Shown: positions 1 through 8,976 of the stretch, piece after piece
Position numbering within the stretch: the first letter of the stretch is position 1
Layout of the letters: each line of letters opens with the position of its first letter
Origin: Frankia alni ACN14a
GTDB lineage: Bacteria; Actinomycetota; Actinomycetes; Frankiales; Frankiaceae
DNA length: 64,000 nt
Direction of reading: 5' to 3'
NCBI RefSeq assembly: GCF_000058485.1
Contig: NC_008278.1
Span: 7,000,962-7,064,961, forward strand
The notes under the pieces: model-generated
Databases searched by the model: none
What the model saw: the letters and a program-made list of their open reading frames with translations, nothing else
Told to the model about the DNA's origin: nothing
Position numbers and translations under genes: made by a program

Positions 1-154
1 CCTCGGTGTCCGTCAGCGCGCCGTCCTTCTCCCGGCGGAAGACGGCCTCGGCCATCCGGTCCGACGAGGTCTGACTTGCGACCTGCCTGGCCATCTCATC
101 GTTGGAGGTGCCCTCGCCGGCGGGCCTCGTGCGTCCCTTCATCGTCTGAGCCAT
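1..154 (-). CDS. Small hydrophilic protein, truncated by window edge
   Basis: The left edge cuts this reverse-strand gene. Fifty-one codons are visible, beginning MAQTMKGRTRPAGEG, and the frame is still open at base 1. The ATG at 154 follows GGAGGAGG with a six-base spacer, which fixes the start. The visible part is rich in Ser, Arg, Glu and Asp with no hydrophobic stretch, so it is probably a small soluble cytoplasmic protein. I do not recognise the family. The next gene on the same strand ends 385 bases away, so it is probably the first gene of its own unit. Confidence 0.6.
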   Translation of the reverse strand, partial: MAQTMKGRTRPAGEGTSNDEMARQVASQTSSDRMAEAVFRREKDGALTDTE

Positions 155-539
155 GGCCTGCCTCCTCCTGTCCCGGCCGCGACCGGCATGGCCCGATCGG
201 CCATGATTGATGCCGCGCACCCGCCCGAGTGGGCCCCCCGCACGCGGCGGTGTACGGCGCCCGAGCGGGCCCGGTCCCCGCACGGCCCGCCCCGCAAGCC
301 GCCCCGTGTCGGACTACCCGCCCGCGACCGGCCGGAACCGCCGTGGACCGGTTCACGCGGCGCGGACCGGAGGCCGGCGAACTCGACGAACGGGTGGACA
401 CCCGGTGGGTGGGGGCGGGGCGCCGGCCCGTTCCGGGTGCCGACCCGCGCGGGCTACCAATGACGGGCGATCGGTGCTCGGCACCGGCCCTGGCCCGATC
501 GCCCTGCGGCGAAGGCGCACCTGGACCCGGTGCGGGGGT
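155..539. other. Intergenic stretch, no gene seen
   Basis: Very GC-rich spacer between the small edge gene and the end of the transglutaminase-like gene. Open frames cross it on both strands but they have arginine/proline/glycine-dominated composition typical of antisense frames in this genome. It must hold the promoter of the small minus-strand gene at its left end. I see no convincing hairpin or RNA. Confidence 0.4.
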
Positions 540-3299
540 TCAGCGGCGGCGATCGGCCGTGGAGACCCGGGCATCGGGTCCGCCTGTCCCCGCCGGTCGG
601 TGGGCGGCCCGATGGGGCGTCGGCGCCGTCCGGCGCAGCCTGCGCAGTTCGGTGCGGACCGTTCGGGGCGAGATCCGCCTGCCGAGTCGGCGACGGCGTG
701 GGACGGCGCGACGGACCGCCTGCTCGAGGCCGTCGACCAGGCGCCACGCCTCATCCGCAGCGCGCCGGCCGGGACCCTCGTCCCAGCGGCCGATGGTGCC
801 GTCGTCGAACAGTGCGAGCGTGGCGAGGTCGGCCAGCCCACGCAGCGCGGTCAGTCCGGCGTCGTCGACCAGGCCCGCCGCGAGAGCCACCACCTCGCTG
901 GGGCTGGCCGCCTGCGGCATCGCCCGGTCGGAATCGGCGAACATCTCGATGGCTCGCTGCCAGGCGACGACGATCCGCGCCCTGCTCCCCTTCGCGGCGC
1001 GCCGCGCCCGCCGGTGCCGCGCGATCGGCAGCGCCCAGCCGAGCAGGAGACAGCCGAGCACGGCGGTGACGCCGACGGCCGTCACCGACGGGAGGACAAG
1101 TCCCACCCAGCCGGGCGAGGGCGATCGCCGGTCGGTGGAACGCGACGGGGCCTGCCCGGGCGGGGTGGCCTCCGCCCGACCGGGCGGTACGGGGACGGTG
1201 GTCCGCAGCACCTCCTCCACGAGTGAGGTCTGCGCGGAGGACTCGCCCTGGGTGGACCCGGCCACCGTCGCACCGCGTTCGTCCCCCGCGCGGGGGGTCG
1301 GGAAGAACGGCAACCAGCCGGCGCCGTCGAAGTTGACCTCCGCCCAGGCCAGGGCGTCGGCGCCCCGGATCGTGCGGGTCGCCCCGGCGGAGTCGGCGGC
1401 CGTGAATCCCACGACGAGGCGGGTGGGCAGGCCCAGCAGCCTCGCCGCGAGGACGAACGTCGTGGCGAACTGTTCGGAGGTGCCGCGTCGGGTCTGGCCG
1501 AGGAAGTGGTCGATGTGGGCGAGCGAATGCCCGGCGGGCACGGTGGGATCGAAGCTGAAGCTCGCCATCAGGTACTGGCGCAGCAGGGCGGCCCGCTGGT
1601 AGGGCGTCGCGCCGCCGCCGGTGGCGACGGAGGCCAGTTCCCGCAGCACCGGGGGGACCCCTTCGGGCACCGCGAGGTAGGGGGCGTTGGACGGCGTCGC
1701 GGAGACGGTGAGGGCGAGCAGCCCGTCGGCGGTCATGGTGGTCGGCGGGGTGGAGACCAGGCGCAGCCGGTTGCCGGGGCGCAGTGGCGTGGTACGCACG
1801 AGTGTGCCGTCGTCCGGATCGACCGCGAACCGGCCTGCCGGCCCCTCGGGAGCCGCCGCGGAGCGCAGGCTGCTCGGGGAAGGCGGCGTGCCTGCGGTGA
1901 TCGAGGCGGGCGATGTCGGCGAGGCGGGCGATGTCGGCGAGGCGGGCGATGTCGGCGAGGCGGGCGATGTCGGCGAGGCGGGCGATGTCGGCGAGGCGGG
2001 CGACACCGTGCCGGCGGCGGAGACCATGGCGAACCGGCCGAGCCGAGCCAGGGCGGGTACAAGATCCCCACCGAGGTCGACGACGGTCAGATCCTGGGTG
2101 ACCGGTGTGGACGGCTGACCACCGCTCTGGCCCGCGGCCCGTCCCGCCCGCCCCCATACGCCCGCCCCGCCGATGATCGCCCGTCCCGCGGGCAGGTAAC
2201 GGCCGCTCGTGGACCAGGTGGCGCCGTCATAGGAGTCGAGGACGGCGAGCCGGAGCGCGACCGGCCCCGACGGCTGCGGGGACAGCCCCACCCGGAACAG
2301 GACCTGGTCGGGATGGGTGGTCCACCCGGCGAGCCGGCTCAGAGGGTTGAGGGCGGCAAGCGGTGCCGGCGCGGTCGTGCGGTGGTCGCGAGGGTCGACG
2401 GGCGATCGCCCATCCGGCCCGATCGGACCATGGGCGAGGGCGAGACCGGCGCCTACGACGAGGGCCACGGCGACGATGGACCGCGCCGCGAGGCGGAGCG
2501 CCGCCCAGCCTCGCGGGGTTGCCACGGGCAGCAGACCTGGCCCGGATCGGGGGGACACCGAGGCCCCGCCCGGGCCGCCGCCCGGCCCGGCGGGGCCGGG
2601 GGCGGCGACCGCGAATTCTCCCGGTGACCGGGACAGGACGCTCCCGCGTACCCGGACGAGGACCGCGGCCGCCGCGGCGAACGCGGCGGCGAGCGGCGCG
2701 TCGGATCCCGGCACGGGGGCGGCGTAGGCAACCGCGACCGCCAGGACCAGGGCAGCGGGCAGGGCGGGCAGGAGCCGAGCCCGGGTACGGATGACGAGTT
2801 CCGCGCCGATGGCGGCGGCCAGCCAGGTCAGTGCCGCCGGAACGAGCAGGAGGGCCCCGTCGGGCGGCACCGGGACGGCCGCGTCCAGCAGGCGCGCCCA
2901 TCCGTCCAGGACGCCCGAACGGACCAGGGACAACCGCGCCCAGAACCCACCCGCGCCGGCCGCCACCGTGAAGCTGGCCCAGGCCAGGAACCCCCCGACC
3001 CAGGTCACGACCGTCCCGACAAGGGGCACCGGCCGGCGCCGCAGGCCCAGCACCGCTGTTGTGATCACGGGCACGACCGCGGCGACAGGAATGATCACCT
3101 GTAGATCGGGGAGACGGAAAATCCGGCGGAAGCCGAAACCGGCCAGGATCGCGAGTCCCGCCACCACCGCCAGGGCCACCAGGCGAGGCCGCACCGGCAC
3201 CTCCGGACGGGCGGGAAGGTCGACCCCGACCACATGCCCCCCGCTCGCGCCGGCCGCCGAGCGCACGGCCCCGCCGGGCGGTGCACCGAGCTGCGTCAT
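540..3299 (-). CDS. Membrane transglutaminase-fold protein (TgpA-like) with degenerate catalytic triad
   Basis: 919 residues. The N-terminal ~240 residues carry several hydrophobic helices (DUF3488-type), followed by a large extracytoplasmic region with a transglutaminase-like core around residues 590-670, one further membrane helix (WVGLVLPSVTAVGVT region) and a cytoplasmic C-terminal domain. The core reads TRRGTSEQFATTF, ADALAWAEV and LPFFPTP, where active relatives have Cys, His and Asp/Glu. Here they are Ser608, Leu650 and Phe666, so peptidase or transglutaminase activity is unlikely. An (SPASPT)n run sits near residue 435-465. The ATG overlaps the stop of the DUF58 gene (ATGA), so it is translated with it. 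Role inferred: scaffold or binding protein of a MoxR/DUF58 envelope system. Confidence 0.85.
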   Translation of the reverse strand: MTQLGAPPGGAVRSAAGASGGHVVGVDLPARPEVPVRPRLVALAVVAGLAILAGFGFRRIFRLPDLQVIIPVAAVVPVITTAVLGLRRRPVPLVGTVVTWVGGFLAWASFTVAAGAGGFWARLSLVRSGVLDGWARLLDAAVPVPPDGALLLVPAALTWLAAAIGAELVIRTRARLLPALPAALVLAVAVAYAAPVPGSDAPLAAAFAAAAAVLVRVRGSVLSRSPGEFAVAAPGPAGPGGGPGGASVSPRSGPGLLPVATPRGWAALRLAARSIVAVALVVGAGLALAHGPIGPDGRSPVDPRDHRTTAPAPLAALNPLSRLAGWTTHPDQVLFRVGLSPQPSGPVALRLAVLDSYDGATWSTSGRYLPAGRAIIGGAGVWGRAGRAAGQSGGQPSTPVTQDLTVVDLGGDLVPALARLGRFAMVSAAGTVSPASPTSPASPTSPASPTSPASPTSPASPTSPASITAGTPPSPSSLRSAAAPEGPAGRFAVDPDDGTLVRTTPLRPGNRLRLVSTPPTTMTADGLLALTVSATPSNAPYLAVPEGVPPVLRELASVATGGGATPYQRAALLRQYLMASFSFDPTVPAGHSLAHIDHFLGQTRRGTSEQFATTFVLAARLLGLPTRLVVGFTAADSAGATRTIRGADALAWAEVNFDGAGWLPFFPTPRAGDERGATVAGSTQGESSAQTSLVEEVLRTTVPVPPGRAEATPPGQAPSRSTDRRSPSPGWVGLVLPSVTAVGVTAVLGCLLLGWALPIARHRRARRAAKGSRARIVVAWQRAIEMFADSDRAMPQAASPSEVVALAAGLVDDAGLTALRGLADLATLALFDDGTIGRWDEGPGRRAADEAWRLVDGLEQAVRRAVPRRRRLGRRISPRTVRTELRRLRRTAPTPHRAAHRPAGTGGPDARVSTADRRR
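1903..2004. repeat. 18-bp tandem array inside transglutaminase-like gene
   Basis: Unit gaggcgggcgatgtcggc, starting at 1903, 1921, 1939, 1957, 1975 and a partial copy at 1993. It encodes six-residue Ser-Pro-Ala-Ser-Pro-Thr units on the minus strand, in an extracytoplasmic linker. The copies are identical, suggesting recent slippage and probably strain-to-strain copy-number variation. Confidence 0.95.
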
Positions 3300-5506
3300 G
3301 GCCGGGCCGTCCGGGGGGAGCCCCGTGGCCATCGCCAGTGCCGTTCGCCGGTCGGCCAGTACTCGCCGAGCGCCTCGGCATCGGCAACGTCGATCACCGT
3401 CAGCCGGCCGGCGGCCCTGGTGGCGGTTCCGTCCAGGTGCGTACCGCCGGTGGGGACGGTGCTGCCGAGCACGCCGATCCCCACCACCCGGCCGGACGAC
3501 GCGGTCCGCAGGCGGGCCCGGTCGGAGGAGTCGCGCCGATCGATGGCTCGGGCAGCGGCCGGGCTGCGGGGGCCCACCCGGACCAGGACGACGCGCCCGT
3601 ACGCGTGAGCCACCGGGGCGAGTGCGGCCAGCGCCTGCCGGTCGAATCCGCCGGTGACGAGCACCAGCGTGCCGAGCCCGCCGCGACGCAGCGTTGCGAC
3701 GACGTCAAGCGAGGCGTTGTCGTCCAGGTGCACACCCGCCAGCTCGTCCATCAGGGCGTCGGCATCCCGCCGGCGGCGCCGGCCTGCCACGCGCAGCCCG
3801 GCGGTCGTCACGAGCCGCACCCCGAACGCCTCCTGCGCGCAGGTCATCACCGCGGCGGCGGCGACGTCCACGGCCTCCTCGAACGTCGCGACACCGACCC
3901 GACCGGGCGGGTAGGCCGCGGGCCGGTTGTCGAGGACGACGGTGGCCGCCGGCTCGCTGGGATCGACATGGGTGCGGACCATCAGTTCGCCCGCCCGCGC
4001 GCTGGACGGCCAGTGCACGAGGCGGAGATCCTCACCGGGCGTGTATCTCCGCAGGGTGTGGATCTCCAACCCGCCGGCCGTGCCCTGCCCGGTCTGCCCG
4101 TCCGGGTCGCGCGAGGGCGCGGAAGCCAGCGGTGCCAGCGGCCGGGTCCGCGGTCGGACGTGCAGGGTGTCGGCCGCCGGCAGCCGCTGCCGGCGCAGGG
4201 TGAGGCCGAACGGATCCGATCTGATCACCTCCGCGGGGCCCAGCCGGACCACCCCGCGTCGCCTGGTGTCCATGGCGAGCTCGATCGTCCGGCAGCCCGA
4301 GCCGGCGAGTCGGGGCACCGGGACGGACACTGCCGCAGCCGGCGTGTCCGTCCCGGTCGGGGGGTACGTATCCGGCGCACCGGCCGCCGCGGCCCGGCCA
4401 TCCGTGCCGGCGCCGCGGGACGGCGTGGAGCCTGAGCCGTGCAGGACGTCGGCAGCGCGCGTCGGGCGGTCGTCAGGCCCGCCGCCCGTGCGCGGCGCCC
4501 CCCGGTGCGCGGCCGGGAGGGTGTGTACGCGGCCGCCCCCTCCGCGGGCGGTGACGGTCGACGCACGCCGGTCCCACCACGTCTCCACCAGGTCAGAGGC
4601 GGCCAGCAGCCGCCCCGCACGAGGGGCGCCCGGCCCTGGCGGGTCCGGACGGGCGACGACGGGGCCGTGCGGCAGGTGCAGGGTGAACGGCGGCGAAGGC
4701 CACCGCGACATGTTGCGGACCGTCACGGTGAGGGTGGCGGGCTCGCTCCGGATGACTCGTCTGGGCGACACACGGACGGTCACCGACACTCGTGGACGGC
4801 GAACGGCCGTGGCGGCCGCGAGGCCCATCGCCGCGGCCCCCGCCCCGCCGAGGACAGCCAGCTCCGCGTAGCGCAGCACCCGCGCGCCCAGCAGCAGGAC
4901 CGCGACGGTGACGCACACCCCCCAGCCCAGCGGGGTGGCCCTCAGGCGGGCCCGTCCCGGCGTTTCCGCGCCCCCCACGGGTCCGCGATTCGGCGGGCAG
5001 CCCTGCTCCGCCCGAGCCCGCCCCGCCTGTGTCGGGCCCGGCGGAGCGGAGGCTGCCCGCTGTCCGACGTCTGCCCGCTCGCCAACGTCCGGCCGGCCTG
5101 CGACGTCCGGCCGGCCTGCGACGTCCGCACCGGCCGAGGCGGTCCGTCGGCCCGCCGGGGCGTTTCCTCGGCCCGAAGCGGCCGGCCGCGGTAGTGGCTC
5201 CGGGACAGGCGGGCGATGGCGCTCACCGAGCCCGCGCGCGGTCTGCCCGGGGGGTTCGGGCTGATCCGGCACGGACCGGCCCGTCCGGCGCCGCATGGTC
5301 CGGACGAGGGAGGCTGACGACGGAGGCTCCGTGGCACGCGGCACCGAGGCGGGCGGCTCCGTGGCACGCGGCACCGAGATGGGCGGCACCGAGATTTGCG
5401 GCACCGAGGCGGGCAACGGGGTGGTCGTCGTGTCCGCGTCGATGACCCGGAGTAGCCCGCGGTCGGTCCGGTCGTCGCCCGGGCGACGGTCGTCGGGGTG
5501 CGACAC
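3296..5506 (-). CDS. DUF58 domain protein
   Basis: 736 residues from a GTG start two bases after the MoxR stop. The N-terminal ~190 residues are low-complexity and Pro/Arg-rich, with short repeats (SVPRATEPP and DVAGRP units). Two adjacent hydrophobic segments follow (GVCVTVAVLLLGARVL and AVLGGAGAAAMGLAAA), then a beta-rich region. The DUF58 signature GEDLRLVHW is near residue 480, and a von Willebrand A-like C-terminal part follows (ATVVLDN, LVLVTGG). DUF58 proteins travel with MoxR ATPases and transglutaminase-fold membrane proteins, exactly the order here. Its own biochemical activity is not established. The long disordered head is unusual. Confidence 0.88.
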   Translation of the reverse strand: MSHPDDRRPGDDRTDRGLLRVIDADTTTTPLPASVPQISVPPISVPRATEPPASVPRATEPPSSASLVRTMRRRTGRSVPDQPEPPGQTARGLGERHRPPVPEPLPRPAASGRGNAPAGRRTASAGADVAGRPDVAGRPDVGERADVGQRAASAPPGPTQAGRARAEQGCPPNRGPVGGAETPGRARLRATPLGWGVCVTVAVLLLGARVLRYAELAVLGGAGAAAMGLAAATAVRRPRVSVTVRVSPRRVIRSEPATLTVTVRNMSRWPSPPFTLHLPHGPVVARPDPPGPGAPRAGRLLAASDLVETWWDRRASTVTARGGGGRVHTLPAAHRGAPRTGGGPDDRPTRAADVLHGSGSTPSRGAGTDGRAAAAGAPDTYPPTGTDTPAAAVSVPVPRLAGSGCRTIELAMDTRRRGVVRLGPAEVIRSDPFGLTLRRQRLPAADTLHVRPRTRPLAPLASAPSRDPDGQTGQGTAGGLEIHTLRRYTPGEDLRLVHWPSSARAGELMVRTHVDPSEPAATVVLDNRPAAYPPGRVGVATFEEAVDVAAAAVMTCAQEAFGVRLVTTAGLRVAGRRRRRDADALMDELAGVHLDDNASLDVVATLRRGGLGTLVLVTGGFDRQALAALAPVAHAYGRVVLVRVGPRSPAAARAIDRRDSSDRARLRTASSGRVVGIGVLGSTVPTGGTHLDGTATRAAGRLTVIDVADAEALGEYWPTGERHWRWPRGSPRTARP

Positions 5507-5508
5507 GA

Positions 5509-6513
5509 TCAGATGCCGACGAGGCGACGCGGTGACGGCACCGTCTGCAGGATCTCGTCGACGACGTCCTCGGCGATGACGCGCCGCAGCTCGGCCTCCG
5601 GGCTGAGCACCAGACGATGCGCCAGAACAGGGCCGGCCACCGCCTTGACGTCGTCGGGAGTGGCAAATACCCGGGCGTGCGCGGCGGCCCTGACCTGGAC
5701 GGCGCGCAGCAACGCGATGCTGCCCCGTGGGCTTGCGCCCAGCCGGACGATGTCGGGGATGGTCCGCGTGGCGGCGACCAGGTCCACCAGGTAACGGCGC
5801 AGCGCCGGCGCGACGTGGACGGCGAAGGTCTGGGCCGCTCGGGCCACGACGTCCTCCGCCCGCATCACCGGCCTCAGGTCCTCGATCCGCCGTCCCACCT
5901 GCCGGCCTTCGAGGATCTCCAGCTCGGCGTCGACCGACGGGTACCCCATCCTCAGCCGCATGAGGAACCGGTCCAGTTGGGCCTCGGGAAGGCTGTACGT
6001 CCCGTCCATGTCGATCGGGTTCTGCGTCGCGACGACCATGAACGGGCGGGGCACGGGATAGCCCGTGCCGTCGGCGGTGACCCGCGCCTCCTCCATCACC
6101 TCCAGCAGGGCCGACTGCGTCTTCGGCGAGGCCCGGTTGATCTCGTCGCCGATGACGAGGTTGGCGAAGACGGGTCCGGGGCGGAAGCCGAACTCGTTGG
6201 CACGCTGGTCGTACACCATCGTCCCGGTGATGTCCGCCGGCAGCAGATCCGGCGTGAACTGGATGCGATGGCAGCCGGCGTTGACCGAGGCCGCGAGGCT
6301 TCGGGCCAACGAGGTCTTGCCCAGGCCCGGAACGTCCTCGACGAGCAGGTGCCCCTCGGCGAACAGGCAGATCGTCGCGAGCTCGACGACCTCCCGCTTG
6401 CCTCGGATGACCTTCTCGACATTCGCGACGACGTCCTGGAAGGCAGCCGAGAACGCGGCCACGCCGGACTGGTCACCGCGCAGATGGTCGCGGTCGTCGT
6501 TCCTGTTCGTCAT
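5509..6513 (-). CDS. MoxR-family AAA+ ATPase
   Basis: 334 residues. Walker A is VPGLGKTS at residues 61-68; Walker B with sensor region is LVIGDEINRASPKTQ near residue 120; the lid region contains GASPRGSIALLRA. This is a standard-length MoxR protein, a chaperone-like ATPase thought to assemble or activate partner complexes containing von Willebrand A folds. The ATG at 6513 has AGGAGG seven bases upstream; the frame continues upstream but that part is compositionally noncoding. It leads a tight three-gene unit with the DUF58 and transglutaminase-like genes. Partner complex here unknown. Confidence 0.92.
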   Translation of the reverse strand: MTNRNDDRDHLRGDQSGVAAFSAAFQDVVANVEKVIRGKREVVELATICLFAEGHLLVEDVPGLGKTSLARSLAASVNAGCHRIQFTPDLLPADITGTMVYDQRANEFGFRPGPVFANLVIGDEINRASPKTQSALLEVMEEARVTADGTGYPVPRPFMVVATQNPIDMDGTYSLPEAQLDRFLMRLRMGYPSVDAELEILEGRQVGRRIEDLRPVMRAEDVVARAAQTFAVHVAPALRRYLVDLVAATRTIPDIVRLGASPRGSIALLRAVQVRAAAHARVFATPDDVKAVAGPVLAHRLVLSPEAELRRVIAEDVVDEILQTVPSPRRLVGI

Positions 6514-7310
6514 GCCCTGCCTCCTGGTCCGGTCGGGGCAGGGAACGCTGACCGTCCTCGCCGCGCGGGCTGGCTGCTCATCACCGGGTCGGGCTCCTCC
6601 TCGCTGGTGGGGGTGGGCTGGTGCGAGTCGGGAGGCGGACCGTGCCGGACGAGGGGGCGACCGGCCCGGTCCGCCCACGGGCGGTGGGGAGATCCGCCCG
6701 GGAACGGTGACTCCGGCGACCGTCGCCGGCACGGAGACGATCCGTTCCGCTGCGGTAGACGACGGGCACCCCCGTTTCGTTGTGCCATAGCCCGAATTAG
6801 TTGTTGATCTGATGGCCGGAGGAGCCACACCGACATGCACGCGCCGCACCGGCGTGCCACGTGCTGCGCGAGCCTCTCGAGGCGATGTCACAAAAGGCAG
6901 CAATCGCGTCGCAACCTGTCCGGTGGATGCCGCGTCTTACCTATCGAGAGGGATGACCCGCCCGAGTGGTCCATCTCGGGTTAGTCAACATCAGAACATG
7001 AATATCAACAGACTCCCGCGCGCCGTTGGGTATGGCGCCTGGGACGCGGTGAGCGCTGTACCCCTCCCACGGCGCTCCCCCGCGGTGTCTGTGTGGGCGG
7101 GCGGGGTGGCACGCCCACACAGACACCGACCCGTTACGGGCCGCCTGCACTCCGGCGCCGAGTACCGACGACGCTCGGCGCGGCCGGGCCACCGCAGCCG
7201 CGCCGCATCCGCGCGCCGGCCATGATCAGGGAAAGTGAGACCACACCATCTCCGCATTCGGGCGGCGGCTTCGTCGCGTCATCACGGCGGCGGCCGGGGC
7301 GGCCCTGTGC
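6514..7310. other. Long intergenic region between divergent units
   Basis: About 800 bases separating MoxR (minus) from the secreted protein at 7311 (plus). The part from 6780 to 7030 is clearly lower in GC than its surroundings and is the likely promoter region for the MoxR unit. A large perfect hairpin lies at 7083-7128. No reading frame here has the composition of a real gene, although a signal-peptide-like sequence is encoded at 7263-7325 (see the next gene). Confidence 0.5.
7083..7128. other. Perfect 17-bp inverted repeat (hairpin)
   Basis: Left arm 7083-7099 (cggtgtctgtgtgggcg) is the exact reverse complement of 7112-7128, with a 12-base G-rich loop. It lies about 180 bases before the secreted-protein gene. 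No run of T follows. It could be a terminator for an unseen small transcript, a protein-binding site or an mRNA structure in the leader of the gene at 7311. Confidence 0.8.
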
Positions 7311-8915
7311 GTGGGCGCCGGGCTGGCCGCCGCCGCGCCCGGAACGCCGCCGTTCGCCCTCGACCTCGCCACCGGCGGCACCTGGCTGGCGAGCACGTCG
7401 ACCGGCATCGTCACGCACCTGCAGAGCACGACCGGGCGGGCCGACGCAGCCGTCACCGTGCCCGGCGCGGTCGGGCATCGGCTCTCCGTCCTGCGCGACG
7501 GCCCGGATCTCCTCGTCTGCGACGAGGACGCCGGCCTGCTTCACCTGATCGAGCCGCAACGCCTCGCCCCCGCCCGAACGGCCACGCTGCGTCCCGGCAC
7601 CACGGTGATCGTGGGAAACAGGGTGATCTACGCCGTCGACGCTGCGAGCGGGCGGGTACGACGCCTGGACGGACGGTTGCTCACCGACGTCGGACCGGTC
7701 ATCGACCTCGGCGGAACCCTTGGCACCGCCGTCCGGACGCGGGACGAAACGCTGTGGGCGCCCGTTCGCACCAGCGGCTCCGTGGTACCGATCCGCGATG
7801 GCGTGGCGTCGGCCCCGATTCGCGTCGCCCGACCGGACCATCAGATCGACATGGTGCTGGCCCAGGATCGCCCGGTGGTCGTCGACGGCACCGCCGGGAC
7901 GGCTATCCCGCTCACCGGCGCCCGGCCCGGCCGGGCGACGGCACTGCCGGTGACCCTGACCACCGCGTCCGTACCGTCCGATCCGGTGGTGATTACGGCC
8001 GACGCGGCAGAGCGGAGCACCGTCCCGATCCTCGACGCGGTCGCCGGACGGCTCCTGCTCGCCGACGTCCACGACGGCACGGTGACCACGCACGAGCTGC
8101 CAGCCGTGCCGGGCGCGGAAGAGGCCCGAGCGGGGGGTGGCGACGACGCGGCCGCCGGCGACACCGTGGCCTCGACCGTGCTCCCCGACATCGATCGACC
8201 CGCGGGATCGCCGCCGGGCTCGGCGGTGCCTCCAGGGGACCCCCACGGCGGGGACGAGGGACCGGTGGCTCCGCGCCGGCTCGGCCCACCGGTCGAGCAC
8301 GACGGGATGATCTACATCCCGGACCAGGATGCTCGGATGGTCTGGGTCTTCGACACGCGCACCCGCGAATTCACCCCGCCGGTCGTCGTCCCCGGCTCCA
8401 CCCCCCGGCCGGCGGCCGCCACGGACGCCGCGCGGATCACCGTGACCGCCGACGGCGAACAGGTGTGGGTGAACGATCCGGCCGGTCCCGACGCCGTGCT
8501 CATCGACGGCACGCGGCGGACGACGGTGGCGAAACAGCCATCGGGCCTGCCGGGTCAGACGGGCACGGCGCCGGCCCGCCCGCTGCCGGCCCCGCCGCCC
8601 CGACCGCAGGCCACGCCGGTCGAGCCGCGCCCGGCACCCACGAGCGCCGAGCGGGCGGGGACGGGGACGAGGTCGGAGTCGGGGTCGGGGTCGGGGTCGG
8701 GGCTGCAACCGGCCGTCACTCCCAACCCCGGAGCCGGAAACGGGGTCGCCCCGCAGCCTCCGCCGCCGACGACATCGCCCGTCCCTCGCCCCCCGCAGCC
8801 CACGGACACCCCGAGCCCGCGGCCGGGCATCACCACCCAACCGGAGCAGACACTCGTCGAGCTTCCGGGCGCCGACGCGACGACACAGCCCCACTCCCCC
8901 CGCCGACCCACCTGA
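7311..8915 (+). CDS. Secreted protein with beta-propeller-like body and Pro/Thr-rich tail
   Basis: 534 residues if the GTG at 7311 is used. Residues 1-400 show repeated short beta-type segments (GGTWLASTSTGIV, GNRVIYAVDAASG, DGMIYIPDQDARMVWVFD), similar to a YVTN/quinoprotein-like propeller. The last ~120 residues are Pro/Thr/Ser-rich with a (GS)n run from a six-base repeat near 8675-8702. Upstream in the same frame lies RRLRRVITAAAGAALCVGAG, a good signal peptide, but no ATG, GTG or TTG precedes it after the TGA at 7236. The true start is therefore unclear: either a non-standard codon or a sequence error. Likely exported; function unknown. Confidence 0.72.
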   Translation: MGAGLAAAAPGTPPFALDLATGGTWLASTSTGIVTHLQSTTGRADAAVTVPGAVGHRLSVLRDGPDLLVCDEDAGLLHLIEPQRLAPARTATLRPGTTVIVGNRVIYAVDAASGRVRRLDGRLLTDVGPVIDLGGTLGTAVRTRDETLWAPVRTSGSVVPIRDGVASAPIRVARPDHQIDMVLAQDRPVVVDGTAGTAIPLTGARPGRATALPVTLTTASVPSDPVVITADAAERSTVPILDAVAGRLLLADVHDGTVTTHELPAVPGAEEARAGGGDDAAAGDTVASTVLPDIDRPAGSPPGSAVPPGDPHGGDEGPVAPRRLGPPVEHDGMIYIPDQDARMVWVFDTRTREFTPPVVVPGSTPRPAAATDAARITVTADGEQVWVNDPAGPDAVLIDGTRRTTVAKQPSGLPGQTGTAPARPLPAPPPRPQATPVEPRPAPTSAERAGTGTRSESGSGSGSGLQPAVTPNPGAGNGVAPQPPPPTTSPVPRPPQPTDTPSPRPGITTQPEQTLVELPGADATTQPHSPRRPT

Positions 8916-8976
8916 ACGACCGGGCCCGGCCGCCGGCTCACCCACGATCAGGCCTCGGCGTCGGGACGGCCCAGCC

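Noticed and set aside
6812-7225. Plus-strand 137-codon frame upstream of the secreted gene
   Set aside because: No ribosome site, low-complexity Arg/Pro content, and it reads through the hairpin at 7083-7128.
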